DNA of 64,000 nt from Parvularcula sp. IMCC14364. Its GTDB lineage: Bacteria; Pseudomonadota; Alphaproteobacteria; Caulobacterales; Parvularculaceae. Shown one piece after another: positions 18,218 to 27,684 of this stretch. Each line of letters opens with the position of its first letter. The first letter of the stretch is position 1. The notes under the pieces were generated by a model that saw only the letters and a program-made list of their open reading frames with translations, searched no databases and had not been told where the DNA came from. The position numbers were made by a program, and so were the translations under genes. Where the stretch lies: the NCBI RefSeq assembly GCF_030758415.1, contig NZ_CP132334.1, positions 1,426,001 through 1,490,000 on the forward strand, in the 5' to 3' direction.

Positions 18218-19741
18218 TTGATTTCACTATCTGATCTTCCCGAACCTCTGGTTCGGTATATCGTCGGTATGTGGCGGCAGCGCTGGCTGATCGCCGCTTT
18301 GACATGGGCTGTGGCTTTGCTGGGATGGTTTTTCCTGTTGATGGCGCCAGATGTATATACCTCAAGGGCGCAGGTTTATCTGAATACGGATACTTTCCTG
18401 CGCAGTTTCATCGACAAAACTGCTACTTCCGCTGATTTTGAGAAGCGTGTTCGGGTCATGCGCCTGCAACTTCTCTCACGTGAAAATATGGAGATTGTGG
18501 CGAAAAGTTCTGGTCTGGCTGCCGAACTTACGAATGAAACGGAACTGTCGCGTGTTGTGCAGGATCTCCAGAATGATATTTCTGTTGTGAATGAAGAGGG
18601 CCAGTATTTTTACATTGATTATGGCAACCACGATGCGGTTATCGCACAGCGTGTTGTCGACCAGGTAGTCAATCTTTTCATCGAGCAGGATATCGGTGCA
18701 GGTATCGTCCAGAGCCGTCAGGCTGTGGGCAAGGTTGAGCAGGAGATTAACAATCTTGAGCAACAGCTTGCAGAAAAAGACGAAGAAATATCGGAGTTTC
18801 GTCGTCAGCATGCCGCCGAACTGGCTGGTGATGACAGGACATTGCGGCAGCTCGATCTGCTTGAAAGTGAACTGACCAGAATTGATGATGCCCGCTACAG
18901 GGCTATCCGTAACCGGGATGAATTGCGGCGTCTTCTTGCCGCAACACCCAGAACAACATCCAAAGGTGAACTTGATACGCTCAAGATCCAGCTTGCCCAG
19001 CTAGAAAGTCAGTATCTTGACAATCATCCGGACATAATAGGGTTGCGGGCGAAGATAGCTGAACTGCAGGCAGGTGGTGCCGGGTTGCCTGACAATCCGG
19101 AATATCTGCGGCTCGAGACTACGCTGCGCTCTGTTGAGGGTGAAGTGCAGGAGCTGGCCCAAAGAAAGTCAAGGATTGAACAGGACATTGAGCGCTACAC
19201 ACTGTTGAGCGGTCAGGTGCCTGCGGTGCAGGCTGAATTGCAGGAGATGATGCGCAGCTACACGCAGGTTGAAAATCTCTACAAGGAGTTGCTTGGCCAG
19301 CAAAGTAGCCTCGCGATCACAGCCAATCTGAGTGAGGGCGGCGGTACGATTGAGTACAAGATATTTGAAGCGCCTGTTGTGGCGGCCGAGCCTAGTTCGC
19401 CACCCCGGGGTATTCTGACATTCCTTATTCTCTTCGCAGCAGCCGGACTTGCTGGTGGTATTGCCTTCCTGATTACGCATTTTGACACATCATACACGAT
19501 GGCAAACCAGATGCAGGAAGCGCTTGGCCTTCCAGTGCTTGGAGCTGTTTCCCCGGTGCTTACGCCGCGTTACCGAACCGTGAAGCTTTTTGAACGTGTC
19601 TCATTGGGCATGATTTGTGCAGCGCTTGGCGCAGCAACGATTGCGTTGTTCTGGTATCAGATCATCTATGTGCCGGAGGGGCCGTCAGCTCAAAGCGTGG
19701 CAGCAGATAGCACTGACATCTATTTGCAGGAGGGGATATAA
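18218..19741 (+). CDS. XrtA-type polysaccharide chain-length determinant (Wzz-like)
   Basis: A ~507-residue polysaccharide copolymerase. It has an N-terminal membrane helix (LIAALTWAVALLGWFFLLM), a long periplasmic coiled coil (from ~130 to ~370, rich in EQEINNLEQQLAEKDEEI-type heptads), and two C-terminal helices near ILTFLILFAAAGLAGGIAFL and MICAALGAATIALFW. No ATP-binding domain is fused; the kinase is the next gene. There is no ATG at the right place. TTG 18218 after GCGGAGA fits best, and TTG 18197 is the alternative. The stop overlaps the kinase start by 1 nt. Confidence 0.87.
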   Translation: MISLSDLPEPLVRYIVGMWRQRWLIAALTWAVALLGWFFLLMAPDVYTSRAQVYLNTDTFLRSFIDKTATSADFEKRVRVMRLQLLSRENMEIVAKSSGLAAELTNETELSRVVQDLQNDISVVNEEGQYFYIDYGNHDAVIAQRVVDQVVNLFIEQDIGAGIVQSRQAVGKVEQEINNLEQQLAEKDEEISEFRRQHAAELAGDDRTLRQLDLLESELTRIDDARYRAIRNRDELRRLLAATPRTTSKGELDTLKIQLAQLESQYLDNHPDIIGLRAKIAELQAGGAGLPDNPEYLRLETTLRSVEGEVQELAQRKSRIEQDIERYTLLSGQVPAVQAELQEMMRSYTQVENLYKELLGQQSSLAITANLSEGGGTIEYKIFEAPVVAAEPSSPPRGILTFLILFAAAGLAGGIAFLITHFDTSYTMANQMQEALGLPVLGAVSPVLTPRYRTVKLFERVSLGMICAALGAATIALFWYQIIYVPEGPSAQSVAADSTDIYLQEGI

Positions 19742-20637
19742 TGAGTCTTGTGCAAAGAGCCGCTCAGAGTCTCCGGGACGGAAACAGTGCGCAGCGGGCA
19801 GGGGAAACAACGAAGCAAAGGAAACAGCGAAAAGCCGAAACAGCTTTTCGTCTTGAGGCTGAGCTGGATTATGGCCATCTCGCGCAGCAGGGATTGTTTG
19901 TCCCAACATCAAAGCCTGAGCGCCTTCCCCAGGAATTACGCGCCATCAAACGGCGCCTTTTGAGACGCCTGAAATATTACAAAAACGACCTTTCTGGCCG
20001 CAAAAGCAAAAGATCGATTCTCGGCGCCCAGTCACGTCGCCGCGTTCTCATGACATCTACCTCGCCAGCTGAAGGTAAAACATTTACGGCCATCAATCTC
20101 GCGCTCAGTCTTGCCATTGAAGACGGTATAAATGTGCTGCTGGTCGATACTGACATGCCGCGCCCGCGCGTTTTCAAATATCTGAATTTACCTTCTCTAC
20201 CAGGCCTGAGTGACAAACTTCGCAAACCTGACCTGCCATTATCCGACATTGTGGTTAAGGTTCGCGGTCACTCTCTGTTGCTGCTGTCAGAAGGACAGCA
20301 ACGTGATATTCCGCGTGATGTTTTTGAACGCGGTGAGATGGCGCGTGTCGTGCAGGAACTGACTACGGCGTATCCTGACCACTTAATTATTTTTGATGCA
20401 CCGCCTATTTTGGCGGCGCCAGAGGCAGCTCTTCTTGCGCAACATGCCGACGAGGTTGTCTTTGTTGTGAAGGCCAACAATACGCCGGAGTCTGCGATTG
20501 CCGCTGCTCTCGAAGAAGTTCTGGAGTTTAATGACAGCATTTCGCTGGTGCTCAACCAAGCCCTGGTGCCTGGGAAATTCAGTCACTACGGATCATACGG
20601 AGAGTATTACAGCGACTCCAAAGGACAGGACGATTAA
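19741..20637 (+). CDS. XrtA-type tyrosine autokinase (BY-kinase)
   Basis: A 298-residue cytoplasmic bacterial tyrosine kinase, partner of the chain-length protein. Walker A is TSPAEGKT (residues 107-114), Walker A' is LLVDTDMPRPR (133-143), and LIIFDAPPIL forms Walker B. The C-terminal tyrosine cluster HYGSYGEYY (Tyr283, 286, 289, 290) is the expected autophosphorylation tail. The phosphorylation cycle would control polymerisation or export. The kinase is a separate gene instead of fused to Wzz, as is normal in XrtA-type loci. Confidence 0.9.
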   Translation: MSLVQRAAQSLRDGNSAQRAGETTKQRKQRKAETAFRLEAELDYGHLAQQGLFVPTSKPERLPQELRAIKRRLLRRLKYYKNDLSGRKSKRSILGAQSRRRVLMTSTSPAEGKTFTAINLALSLAIEDGINVLLVDTDMPRPRVFKYLNLPSLPGLSDKLRKPDLPLSDIVVKVRGHSLLLLSEGQQRDIPRDVFERGEMARVVQELTTAYPDHLIIFDAPPILAAPEAALLAQHADEVVFVVKANNTPESAIAAALEEVLEFNDSISLVLNQALVPGKFSHYGSYGEYYSDSKGQDD

Positions 20638-20641
20638 CAGT

Positions 20642-22408
20642 ATGCGTAATCCTGATGAATTTACTGCTGATAAACCGATGGCGCGTCATGATGCTGGGCA
20701 CCTGTCCGTTTTCATTGCGGTATGCGCAATAGCTGGCATTGCTCTGCTCGCCCCAGAGGTGGCTTTGGCGCAACCAGTTGTCGATGAGCCGGCAGAGGAT
20801 GAAGTTGATCCGTTTGCCCCTAATAACAGGTCAGGTTTTCTTGGATATTCCTTGAGTGTTTCACCGCAGTTGACATACTCAGATAACGTCACACTGGCCC
20901 CTGAAGGCAGTGAGAGCGAAGACGGTCTGGCCTCTGTCGAATTTACCGGTGGTTTGCTGATTGACCGGGTCAATTTTACCGGCATTGTCAATGGGCGTCT
21001 GGAAGTCGGCAGTTATCTTGATCCAGCCTCAGAGAACGGGCAGGAACTTTATGACCATTTTATCGTCGATCAGAATATCCGAAGCGCAGCAACGGCAGAA
21101 TTTGTTGATAACCTTCTGTATCTTGACCTTGCCGCATCAACTGAACGTCGCGCTTTGGATGAGCGCTCGCAGTTTTCACAACAGTCAATTGCGGCCAACG
21201 AGAGACAGGCCACTTCCTATTCTTACAGTGTAAGCCCTTATCTGCGTACTGAGTTTTCAAACCGAAGTACTGTAGCGGCGCGGTATCGATTTATTGATGT
21301 CAAAATTGATGATGAGGATGCGGCGCAGGGCGTCGATAATTTTCTCAACGACTCGCAAAGTCAGGAAGTCGTGGCGGAATATACAAGCGGGCGATTGCTT
21401 GACAGGCTATCCTTTTCTTTGCGGGCATATGCTGCGCAAACGCAGGAGCAGGGCAGTGACGTGCTGCCAGAAGTGGATTTTGACCAGAATGCCTATTCAG
21501 GCAGCGTGCGCTACCCTCTAAGCCGTAAACTGTCAGCAGTCGGGACAATTGGGTATGACGATATTGATACCAACAACAACCCCGCATTTGATGATGATGA
21601 GCTTTCCGGGGTGTTCTGGAAAGCCGGTCTTCTGGCAACACCAGGCCGACGCACGCGGGCGCAACTGGAAGTTGGCGAGCGCTATGGCGGTACGTTGATT
21701 GAGGGGGCGGCAGAGTATATCTATTCATCCAGGCTGCGGTTCCGTGCAAATCTGAGCAGAAACTTCAACACATCTGCACAGTTGCAAAACGCACAGCAGG
21801 ACATTCTGCAGGGCGAAACGCTCGCATTCTCTGAAGACCTGCGCCGCTTGCAGAACCTCACAGCGAGTGACGTTCTTGACCAGACACTCAACTTCAACAG
21901 TGATCTTCAAGACCTGACGCAACGTCGCTCCGGCCTTGCCCGGTCGAACACGGCTGATTTCGCTGTTGTGGCCAACGCGGGCCAAAACGATTTTACACTT
22001 CGTGTCGGATATGATGATGCCGATTTTGGATTTCAGGAAACCGAAACCATAAGTCTGAATGGTGCCTGGAACCGGCGTTTGTCCCGCAAACTGGATGCTT
22101 ATGCCAGAGGCTCTTATCAGTATACGACTGCCAATGGGGGGGACAGTCTGGTAGATTGTCTGGCAGCGCTGGCAACTGATCCTGCAACAGCTGGCCTGCC
22201 TGATGCAACGCTGACCCAGCTTTGTCAGGATACCAGCATTCTCGACACTGACACTCAAACACTGTCCGTTCTCGGGGGCTTCGGTTACCGCGTTTATCAG
22301 GACATTTCAGCTTTCATCCAATACGGACATACAAACCGTTCGGCCGATAGTGCTACACTGGAATTTAAGGAAAATGCGATAACGATTGGTCTGACGTTCG
22401 ATTTTTAA
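20642..22408 (+). CDS. XrtA-associated outer-membrane beta-barrel protein
   Basis: A ~588-residue outer-membrane protein. ATG 20642 is 4 bp after the kinase stop; upstream in-frame codons overlap the kinase gene and are not used. A signal peptide ends near LAPEVALAQP. The mature part is mostly amphipathic beta strands with aromatic and Asp/Asn-rich turns (LGYSLSVSPQLTYSDNV at the start, AITIGLTFDF at the C-terminus, ending in Phe as barrels do). It resembles the PEP-CTERM/XrtA-associated barrel family found in these loci. Probably a pore or scaffold for polysaccharide passage; the role is inferred from context. Confidence 0.82.
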   Translation: MRNPDEFTADKPMARHDAGHLSVFIAVCAIAGIALLAPEVALAQPVVDEPAEDEVDPFAPNNRSGFLGYSLSVSPQLTYSDNVTLAPEGSESEDGLASVEFTGGLLIDRVNFTGIVNGRLEVGSYLDPASENGQELYDHFIVDQNIRSAATAEFVDNLLYLDLAASTERRALDERSQFSQQSIAANERQATSYSYSVSPYLRTEFSNRSTVAARYRFIDVKIDDEDAAQGVDNFLNDSQSQEVVAEYTSGRLLDRLSFSLRAYAAQTQEQGSDVLPEVDFDQNAYSGSVRYPLSRKLSAVGTIGYDDIDTNNNPAFDDDELSGVFWKAGLLATPGRRTRAQLEVGERYGGTLIEGAAEYIYSSRLRFRANLSRNFNTSAQLQNAQQDILQGETLAFSEDLRRLQNLTASDVLDQTLNFNSDLQDLTQRRSGLARSNTADFAVVANAGQNDFTLRVGYDDADFGFQETETISLNGAWNRRLSRKLDAYARGSYQYTTANGGDSLVDCLAALATDPATAGLPDATLTQLCQDTSILDTDTQTLSVLGGFGYRVYQDISAFIQYGHTNRSADSATLEFKENAITIGLTFDF

Positions 22409-22436
22409 CCGAGGATTAACCTCGCCGGGACCGCAC

Positions 22437-23798
22437 ATGATTGAAGAATACTTTAATCTCGATAGATCGCCATTCCGTCTTAGCACGGATGCATCCTTCT
22501 ATTTCGACAGCGACCGGCACCGCAAAGTGCTGTCATACCTTTTGTATGGTGTACAACAGGCTGAAGGCATTGTTGTCATCACCGGCGAGGCTGGTGTTGG
22601 CAAATCTATGTTGATCGAACAATTCCTGCATGAACTTGAAACCGCCAATGTACTTGCTGCGGTGATCAGTCCAGGGCCTGTGAGCCAGGAAGAAATTCTT
22701 GAACATACCATGTCTGCCTTCCGCATAGATGCACGCGGGCAGGGCAAGGTCGCCAAAATTGATGCCTTGCGTGACTTTTTCACTGATCAGCGAGAAGAAG
22801 GTCGCCAGATTTTGCTGGTCATCGACGAAGCACAAAACATGTCTGCTGGTGCGATAGAGGAAATTCGGCAGCTTACGAACATTACCTATGGTGGATTGCC
22901 GTTGTTGCAGGTCTTTTTGGTCGGGCAGCCGGAACTCAAACGCTTGTTGGCGTCCCCTGATATGGAGCAATTAAGGCAGCGTGTGATCGCTTCGAGTGAG
23001 CTGCGGCCACTGACCGAAGAGGAAGTTGCCGCCTATATTTCTCACAGGATGTCGATTTCCGGCTTCGAGGACTCCACATCTCTGTTTACAGATCAGGCTC
23101 ATGAGAAAATAGCCGAGGCAACAGGCGGAATACCACGCAAAATCAATGCTTTATGCCAACGTCTTTTGTTGCAGGCTGTGATTGATGAGAAGGATACGAT
23201 CGACGGTGAGGTTCTGGCGACGGTTCTTTCCGATCTGGAGTCTGAGCTCGTGAGCCGTTTGGATGAAGAGCCAGAGCCTGCAGTGGAAACCGGCGCACCG
23301 CCCGTGCTGACGGAAGCTGATAACGTCGTGCCGATCAGGTCCGAGAACAGAGCACCAGCTGAGCCTGTATCTCATCAGCCTGCGCCGGTCCTGGCAAATA
23401 TAGACAAGCTGATGCAGCAAGTGGCGGCAGAAGTTGATACTGACGATAAAGCGGAAAAAGAAACGCCAGATCTGTCTGCCATTGACGCCCATCCACCGCA
23501 GCCAGCGTCACTGGATGAGCTTGCTGAGCAGATCGCGAGCCATATGGATCATCCTGTAAGGGAAAGAGAAGGAAAAATGAGTAGTGACCCTGACGATCCT
23601 TTGAAATCAATCAAGCAGGAAATGCTTGAACTGGCAGAGGCCGCCCAAGAAACAATCCGGGGTGTTGAGAGCAATATCACTGACTTGCAGACACATATCA
23701 AAAAACTCGAATCCGTTCGAGGGCAGCGCAGCAGAATTTTACATACTTACTTAAAGGATTTTGATGATACTCTGCTGGAGCTTATCGGCGGAGAATAA
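22437..23798 (+). CDS. XrtA-associated ExeA-like AAA ATPase
   Basis: A 453-residue protein starting EEYFNLDRSPFRLSTDASFY, typical of ExeA/GspA-like ATPases of XrtA loci. Walker A is GEAGVGKS (50-57), Walker B is LLVIDEAQ (126-133), and sensor/arginine regions follow to ~280. Residues ~280-390 are Pro/Glu-rich and disordered-looking. The end (~395-450) is a predicted coiled coil (EMLELAEAAQETIRGVESNI). It has no membrane helix. Presumably it powers or regulates export assembly. The exact role is unknown for the family. Confidence 0.88.
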   Translation: MIEEYFNLDRSPFRLSTDASFYFDSDRHRKVLSYLLYGVQQAEGIVVITGEAGVGKSMLIEQFLHELETANVLAAVISPGPVSQEEILEHTMSAFRIDARGQGKVAKIDALRDFFTDQREEGRQILLVIDEAQNMSAGAIEEIRQLTNITYGGLPLLQVFLVGQPELKRLLASPDMEQLRQRVIASSELRPLTEEEVAAYISHRMSISGFEDSTSLFTDQAHEKIAEATGGIPRKINALCQRLLLQAVIDEKDTIDGEVLATVLSDLESELVSRLDEEPEPAVETGAPPVLTEADNVVPIRSENRAPAEPVSHQPAPVLANIDKLMQQVAAEVDTDDKAEKETPDLSAIDAHPPQPASLDELAEQIASHMDHPVREREGKMSSDPDDPLKSIKQEMLELAEAAQETIRGVESNITDLQTHIKKLESVRGQRSRILHTYLKDFDDTLLELIGGE

Positions 23799-23799
23799 T

Positions 23800-24702
23800 G
23801 TGTCCGGGACAGTGCCAGTCTCTGAAGTCAATCCTTTGAAAACCAAGCCGACCACGCATGCCGTATCGGTTGATGTTGAAGACTATTTTCAGGTCTGGGC
23901 TTTGAGTGAAGTCATCAAGCGTGATGACTGGGACGTTATTCCACTTCGGGTGGAACGCGCAACCAAGACAGTACTCGATCTTTTTGATCGCACAGATACG
24001 AAAGGTACTTTTTTCACCCTTGGCTGGGTTGCGGAAAAAGCACCGGGACTGATCCGTGATATTGTTTCCAGAGGTCATGAAATAGCCAGCCACGGATACG
24101 ATCATACAAAAATATTCGATCAGTCAGCAGAAGAATTTCGACAGGATATTCGCAATACCAGAAAAATTCTGGAGGATATAAGTGGCGAGCGTGTGAAGGG
24201 GTTCAGGGCGGCAGGTTTCTCTCTTGATGAACGCTCTCCATGGGCGCATAAAATCCTGCGTGAGGAGGGCTATGAGTATAGCTCCAGCGTTCACCCAATC
24301 GCTCATGATCATTACAACGCGCCGGACGCCCCAAGATTTGCCTCGCATCCTCTTGAGGACGACCAGGGTTTTTTGGAAATACCGGTTTCGACAACGATGC
24401 TTGCAGGGCGCCGTGTCAGTTGTGCTGGCGGGGGCTGGTTCAGGGCGATGCCCTATCATGTGAGCCGTTTCCTGATTGACCGAATGATTCATCAGGATAA
24501 TCAGCCAGCTGTTTTTTATTTTCATCCCTGGGAAGTTGATCCGGAGCAACCAAGGGTTTCCGGCTTAAGCGGGAAATCCAGTTTACGTCATTATCTCAAT
24601 CTCGACCGCATGGAAAGCAAGCTGGAGCACCTGCTGGGGGGGATGACGTGGCAGCGTATGGACCATGTGTTCGGTGTCGCGCGTCTTGAGGAGGCTGCAT
24701 GA
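23800..24702 (+). CDS. XrtA-type polysaccharide deacetylase
   Basis: A ~300-residue NodB-family deacetylase. The start is set at GTG 23800, 1 bp after the ATPase stop and 7 nt after GGAG; the longer frame from 23761 lies inside the ATPase gene. Motifs: AVSVDVEDYFQVW (metal Asp pair), GHEIASHGYDHTKI (metal His pair), GFRAAGFSLDERSPW and the C-terminal FYFHPWEVDPEQPR segment characteristic of the XrtA-associated subgroup. It should remove N-acetyl groups from the polymer or its intermediates. It overlaps the next gene by 4 nt. Confidence 0.9.
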   Translation: MSGTVPVSEVNPLKTKPTTHAVSVDVEDYFQVWALSEVIKRDDWDVIPLRVERATKTVLDLFDRTDTKGTFFTLGWVAEKAPGLIRDIVSRGHEIASHGYDHTKIFDQSAEEFRQDIRNTRKILEDISGERVKGFRAAGFSLDERSPWAHKILREEGYEYSSSVHPIAHDHYNAPDAPRFASHPLEDDQGFLEIPVSTTMLAGRRVSCAGGGWFRAMPYHVSRFLIDRMIHQDNQPAVFYFHPWEVDPEQPRVSGLSGKSSLRHYLNLDRMESKLEHLLGGMTWQRMDHVFGVARLEEAA

Positions 24703-25781
24703 ACGTCATGGTGAAGCCCGTTTCCGAAGAGCAGTCGATACAAAGGCGGGTTGATCTTGCCAGCGATACTCTTCAGTCCCGCTGGGATGCGTTTGTGAAG
24801 GCAAGTGCCGAAGGCAGTTTCTTTCATCTATATGCATGGTCAAATGTGATCCGTCGTACTTACGGACACAAACCATTATATCTGTATTCAGAGGATTCGG
24901 ACGGACAACTAACCGGTATCCTGCCTTTGGTGCTTGTTAAAAGTCCATTTTTTGGACGCTCCTTGATATCCACAGCCTTTACGGTTGGGGGTGGCCTTAT
25001 AGCATCGGATAATGCTTCACGTCAGGCGCTTGTCACCAGAGCACAAGAGATCGCCGCGCAGGAGAAAGTCGAATATGTTGAGCTGCGCGGCGGTGAGAAA
25101 CCCGCTGGATGGGAATCAAAGTCTGAAGTTTATGCTGGCTTTGTGTCGGATATACCGGCCGATGCGGATGAAAACCTGAAGCGCATCCCGCGCAAAAAGC
25201 GCGCGGACTTGCGCAAGGCAATCAAGAAAGTTGAGTCCGGCGAGATGGAACTTGAGGTCACGAAGCAGACCGGGGAGTTCTATCAGCTCTATGCGGAGAG
25301 TGTCAGAAATCTCGGCACGCCTGTATGGCCAGAAAAGCTGGTAAGAAATATTTTGAAAGCATTTCCGGAAGACACAGAGGTGCTCGTCGTCAAGGCCAGC
25401 GGTCAGCCAGTTGCAGCGTTGGTCAGTTTCTATCATGGTGACACGGTGTTGCCATATTATGCAGGGGCCGGTATCGCAGCACGAAAGCTGCATGCTTATG
25501 ATTATCTGTACTGGGAACAGATGCGCCGCGCGCATGATCAGGGCTATAGCCGTTTTGACTTTGGACGCTCAAAAGTTGGTACAGGCGCTTTTGCGTACAA
25601 GACTCACTGGGGTTTTGAGCCTGAGCCATTGACATACCACTACTATCTTGAAAATGCAGATACCGTCCCGGATATCAATCCCAACAACCCGAAATTTCGA
25701 TTGATAACCAGGGCATGGCAAAAGCTGCCGCTACCGCTGGCGAACCGCCTTGGGCCGGTTCTGGCAGGTAATCTGGCATGA
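24699..25781 (+). CDS. FemAB-like acyl/aminoacyl transferase of the XrtA locus
   Basis: A 360-residue GNAT-fold protein of the FemAB family. SRWDAFVKASAEGSFFHLYAW-type start, then residues ~170-290 with IPRKKRADLRKAIKK and the GYSRFDFGRSKVGTGAFAYK core, which is diagnostic of XrtA/PEP-CTERM-associated FemAB proteins. It may attach an amino acid or acyl group to the glycan or a carrier, though the substrate is unknown for the subgroup. Start and stop both overlap neighbours by 4 nt (ATGA), showing tight translational coupling. Confidence 0.88.
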   Translation: MNVMVKPVSEEQSIQRRVDLASDTLQSRWDAFVKASAEGSFFHLYAWSNVIRRTYGHKPLYLYSEDSDGQLTGILPLVLVKSPFFGRSLISTAFTVGGGLIASDNASRQALVTRAQEIAAQEKVEYVELRGGEKPAGWESKSEVYAGFVSDIPADADENLKRIPRKKRADLRKAIKKVESGEMELEVTKQTGEFYQLYAESVRNLGTPVWPEKLVRNILKAFPEDTEVLVVKASGQPVAALVSFYHGDTVLPYYAGAGIAARKLHAYDYLYWEQMRRAHDQGYSRFDFGRSKVGTGAFAYKTHWGFEPEPLTYHYYLENADTVPDINPNNPKFRLITRAWQKLPLPLANRLGPVLAGNLA

Positions 25782-27004
25782 TCTCGCCGAAGCCAAAGGC
25801 GCTTTTCCTCGTTCACAGAATTCCCTATCCGCCGGACAAGGGAGACAAAATTCGTTCATGGCAAATTTTTCAACTGCTCACGAAAAGGTTTGATCTTTAT
25901 ACAGGGTTCTTTGTTGATGATGCAGAGGATCTGCAATATGTGGACTTTCTGCGTACGCAATGTGTCGAGGTAAATGCGGTTACGTTGAGCCCGCGATTGG
26001 CTAGGCTGCGCAGTCTCTCGGGTTTGCTGACAGGGCAGCCCCTGTCTTTTCCATATTATCAGTCTGCACAAATGGCCTCCTGGTTGAAAAATATAAGGCA
26101 GCATCAGTTATCTGCGGAAATCGTATTTTCATCCTCAATGTTTCCCTATACGAACAAATCCAGCGCGCCAGTTTTGGTGGATCTGTGCGATGCCGATAGT
26201 GCTAAATGGTCAGCCTATGCAGAGCGGCAGGCTTTTCCCATGTCCTGGGTCTATCGCCGGGAGGGGAGGCTGCTGGGCGATGTGGAGGCAACAATCACGA
26301 GGGAGGCTTCAGCAAGTTTTCTGATTACGCCTGAAGAGGCTGAGATAGTCAGAACGCACCCGCAAGCTGCCCCGGAGAATGTCCTCACCTTCGGCAACGG
26401 TGTTGATATCGATTATTTCAACCAGAACGCAGTGCAGCCCGGCAACGTGCCACAACGTGATCTCGTGTTCACAGGTGCAATGGACTACGAGCCTAATATC
26501 GAGGCCGTTATCTGGTTCGCGGAAAATGTCTGGGGGCGTTTGCGTGAGCAAAATCCCCACTTGAGCTGGGCGATTGTTGGGGCAAGGCCAGGCAGCAGAG
26601 TACAGGCATTGTCTTCCCTGTCAGGTGTGACCGTTACCGGGCGTGTTGACGATATACGGCCATGGATCGCGGGGGCTAAAATTGCTATTGCACCATTGCA
26701 GATTGCACGAGGCTTGCAAAACAAGGTTCTGGAAGCCATGGCGATGGCGAAGCCGGTTATTGCCACTAGCGGTGCAGCAGAAGGCATTGGCGCTGCGTCC
26801 GGCCAGGATTTACTGATCCGGGATCAACCCGCAGAGTATGTTGACGCCATAAAAAGTTTGCTCGCGGATGCCCAAAAAAGGCAGAAGCTCGGCAGATCAG
26901 CGCGGGTTTTTATTGAAGGCCAGTTCAGTTGGGAAGCGCAATTAAGGCCTTTATCGCAAAGGCTTGACGCGCTTGCTGCTGCAAAAGACGCTGCAGTTTC
27001 CTGA
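25778..27004 (+). CDS. XrtA-type glycosyltransferase family 4
   Basis: A 408-residue GT-B glycosyltransferase. The N-terminus FLVHRIPYPPDKGDKIRSWQ is the signature of the PEP-CTERM/XrtA sugar transferase often called Stp1. The C-terminal domain holds DLVFTGAMDYEPNIEAVIWF, VTGRVDDIRPWIAGA and the nucleotide-sugar site IARGLQNKVLEAMAMAKPVI (E-x7-like). It works in the cytoplasm at the membrane on the repeat unit. It is the last clear enzyme of the collinear set; loci of this type normally continue with exosortase and amidotransferase genes, absent here. Confidence 0.9.
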   Translation: MISPKPKALFLVHRIPYPPDKGDKIRSWQIFQLLTKRFDLYTGFFVDDAEDLQYVDFLRTQCVEVNAVTLSPRLARLRSLSGLLTGQPLSFPYYQSAQMASWLKNIRQHQLSAEIVFSSSMFPYTNKSSAPVLVDLCDADSAKWSAYAERQAFPMSWVYRREGRLLGDVEATITREASASFLITPEEAEIVRTHPQAAPENVLTFGNGVDIDYFNQNAVQPGNVPQRDLVFTGAMDYEPNIEAVIWFAENVWGRLREQNPHLSWAIVGARPGSRVQALSSLSGVTVTGRVDDIRPWIAGAKIAIAPLQIARGLQNKVLEAMAMAKPVIATSGAAEGIGAASGQDLLIRDQPAEYVDAIKSLLADAQKRQKLGRSARVFIEGQFSWEAQLRPLSQRLDALAAAKDAAVS

Positions 27005-27121
27005 TAACCTCGAAATGGCTGACTTGCCCTGATTTTTACTCCGCCTAATTGGCCCTTGGAGAATGGCTTAATTCGCGTTAACCTTAAGATTAGCGGGGGT
27101 AAGGAAACCACGGGGTAATTT

Positions 27122-27601
27122 ATGTTCAGAATTTTTCTTCCATTGGCATTCGCAGCATCGCTGCTTTTTGCACCATTTTACAGCTATACTGTAAATGACG
27201 AATATGCTGGCGAACTCACCAGCGAATTGACGGCATCCAAAATGTTCATAGAAGATCCGGTCAACTGCGCCCGCAACATGGAGTTCAATCCGACAGTTGA
27301 GGGATGCGGGCCGAATGAGAATCGCGGATTGCTTGGTTGGGCATTTTACGGTGCTGCTGCCTCAAGTGTCGCGGCAGGCCTTCTTGGCGTTATTGGTCTC
27401 TTGCCGTTTATCGGACGATTGACCAGTGTCATCACGACCGGAGCAGGCGGGATCAGTACCGGCGCCGTAGGCTGGTTTATGGTTGATCTTCTGCAGAGTG
27501 GTAACTTTGCTCAGATGGCTTGGGGCGGCTGGGTTGCCGGCGTTTTGGCGCTATTGACCCTTGTTGCCGGCTTCAATGGCATGAGCGGCGACAGGGACTG
27601 A
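27122..27601 (+). CDS. Small membrane protein of unknown function
   Basis: A 159-residue protein not recognised as any family. It starts with a signal peptide or anchor helix (IFLPLAFAASLLFAPFYSYT), has a short extracytoplasmic part with two Cys (VNCARN, EGCGPNE), and then three hydrophobic Gly/Ala-rich segments (residues ~75-95, 100-122, 135-150). It lies 117 bp after the glycosyltransferase on the same strand and is followed by a strong terminator, so it closes the polysaccharide cluster or is its own unit. Confidence 0.65.
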   Translation: MFRIFLPLAFAASLLFAPFYSYTVNDEYAGELTSELTASKMFIEDPVNCARNMEFNPTVEGCGPNENRGLLGWAFYGAAASSVAAGLLGVIGLLPFIGRLTSVITTGAGGISTGAVGWFMVDLLQSGNFAQMAWGGWVAGVLALLTLVAGFNGMSGDRD

Positions 27602-27627
27602 CTATCTGTCCCGATGATACGGTATGA

Positions 27628-27657
27628 AAAAAGCGCTCTCATTCGGGAGCGCTTTTT
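27628..27657. terminator. Strong intrinsic terminator after the polysaccharide cluster
   Basis: AAAAAGCGCTC (27628-27638) pairs with GAGCGCTTTTT (27647-27657) around an 8-nt loop. The A and T runs on both sides allow bidirectional termination, for the membrane protein gene on + and hemF on -. Confidence 0.85.
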
Positions 27658-27684
27658 GCGTGGGGTTTTGCGGGGAGCGTTTTG

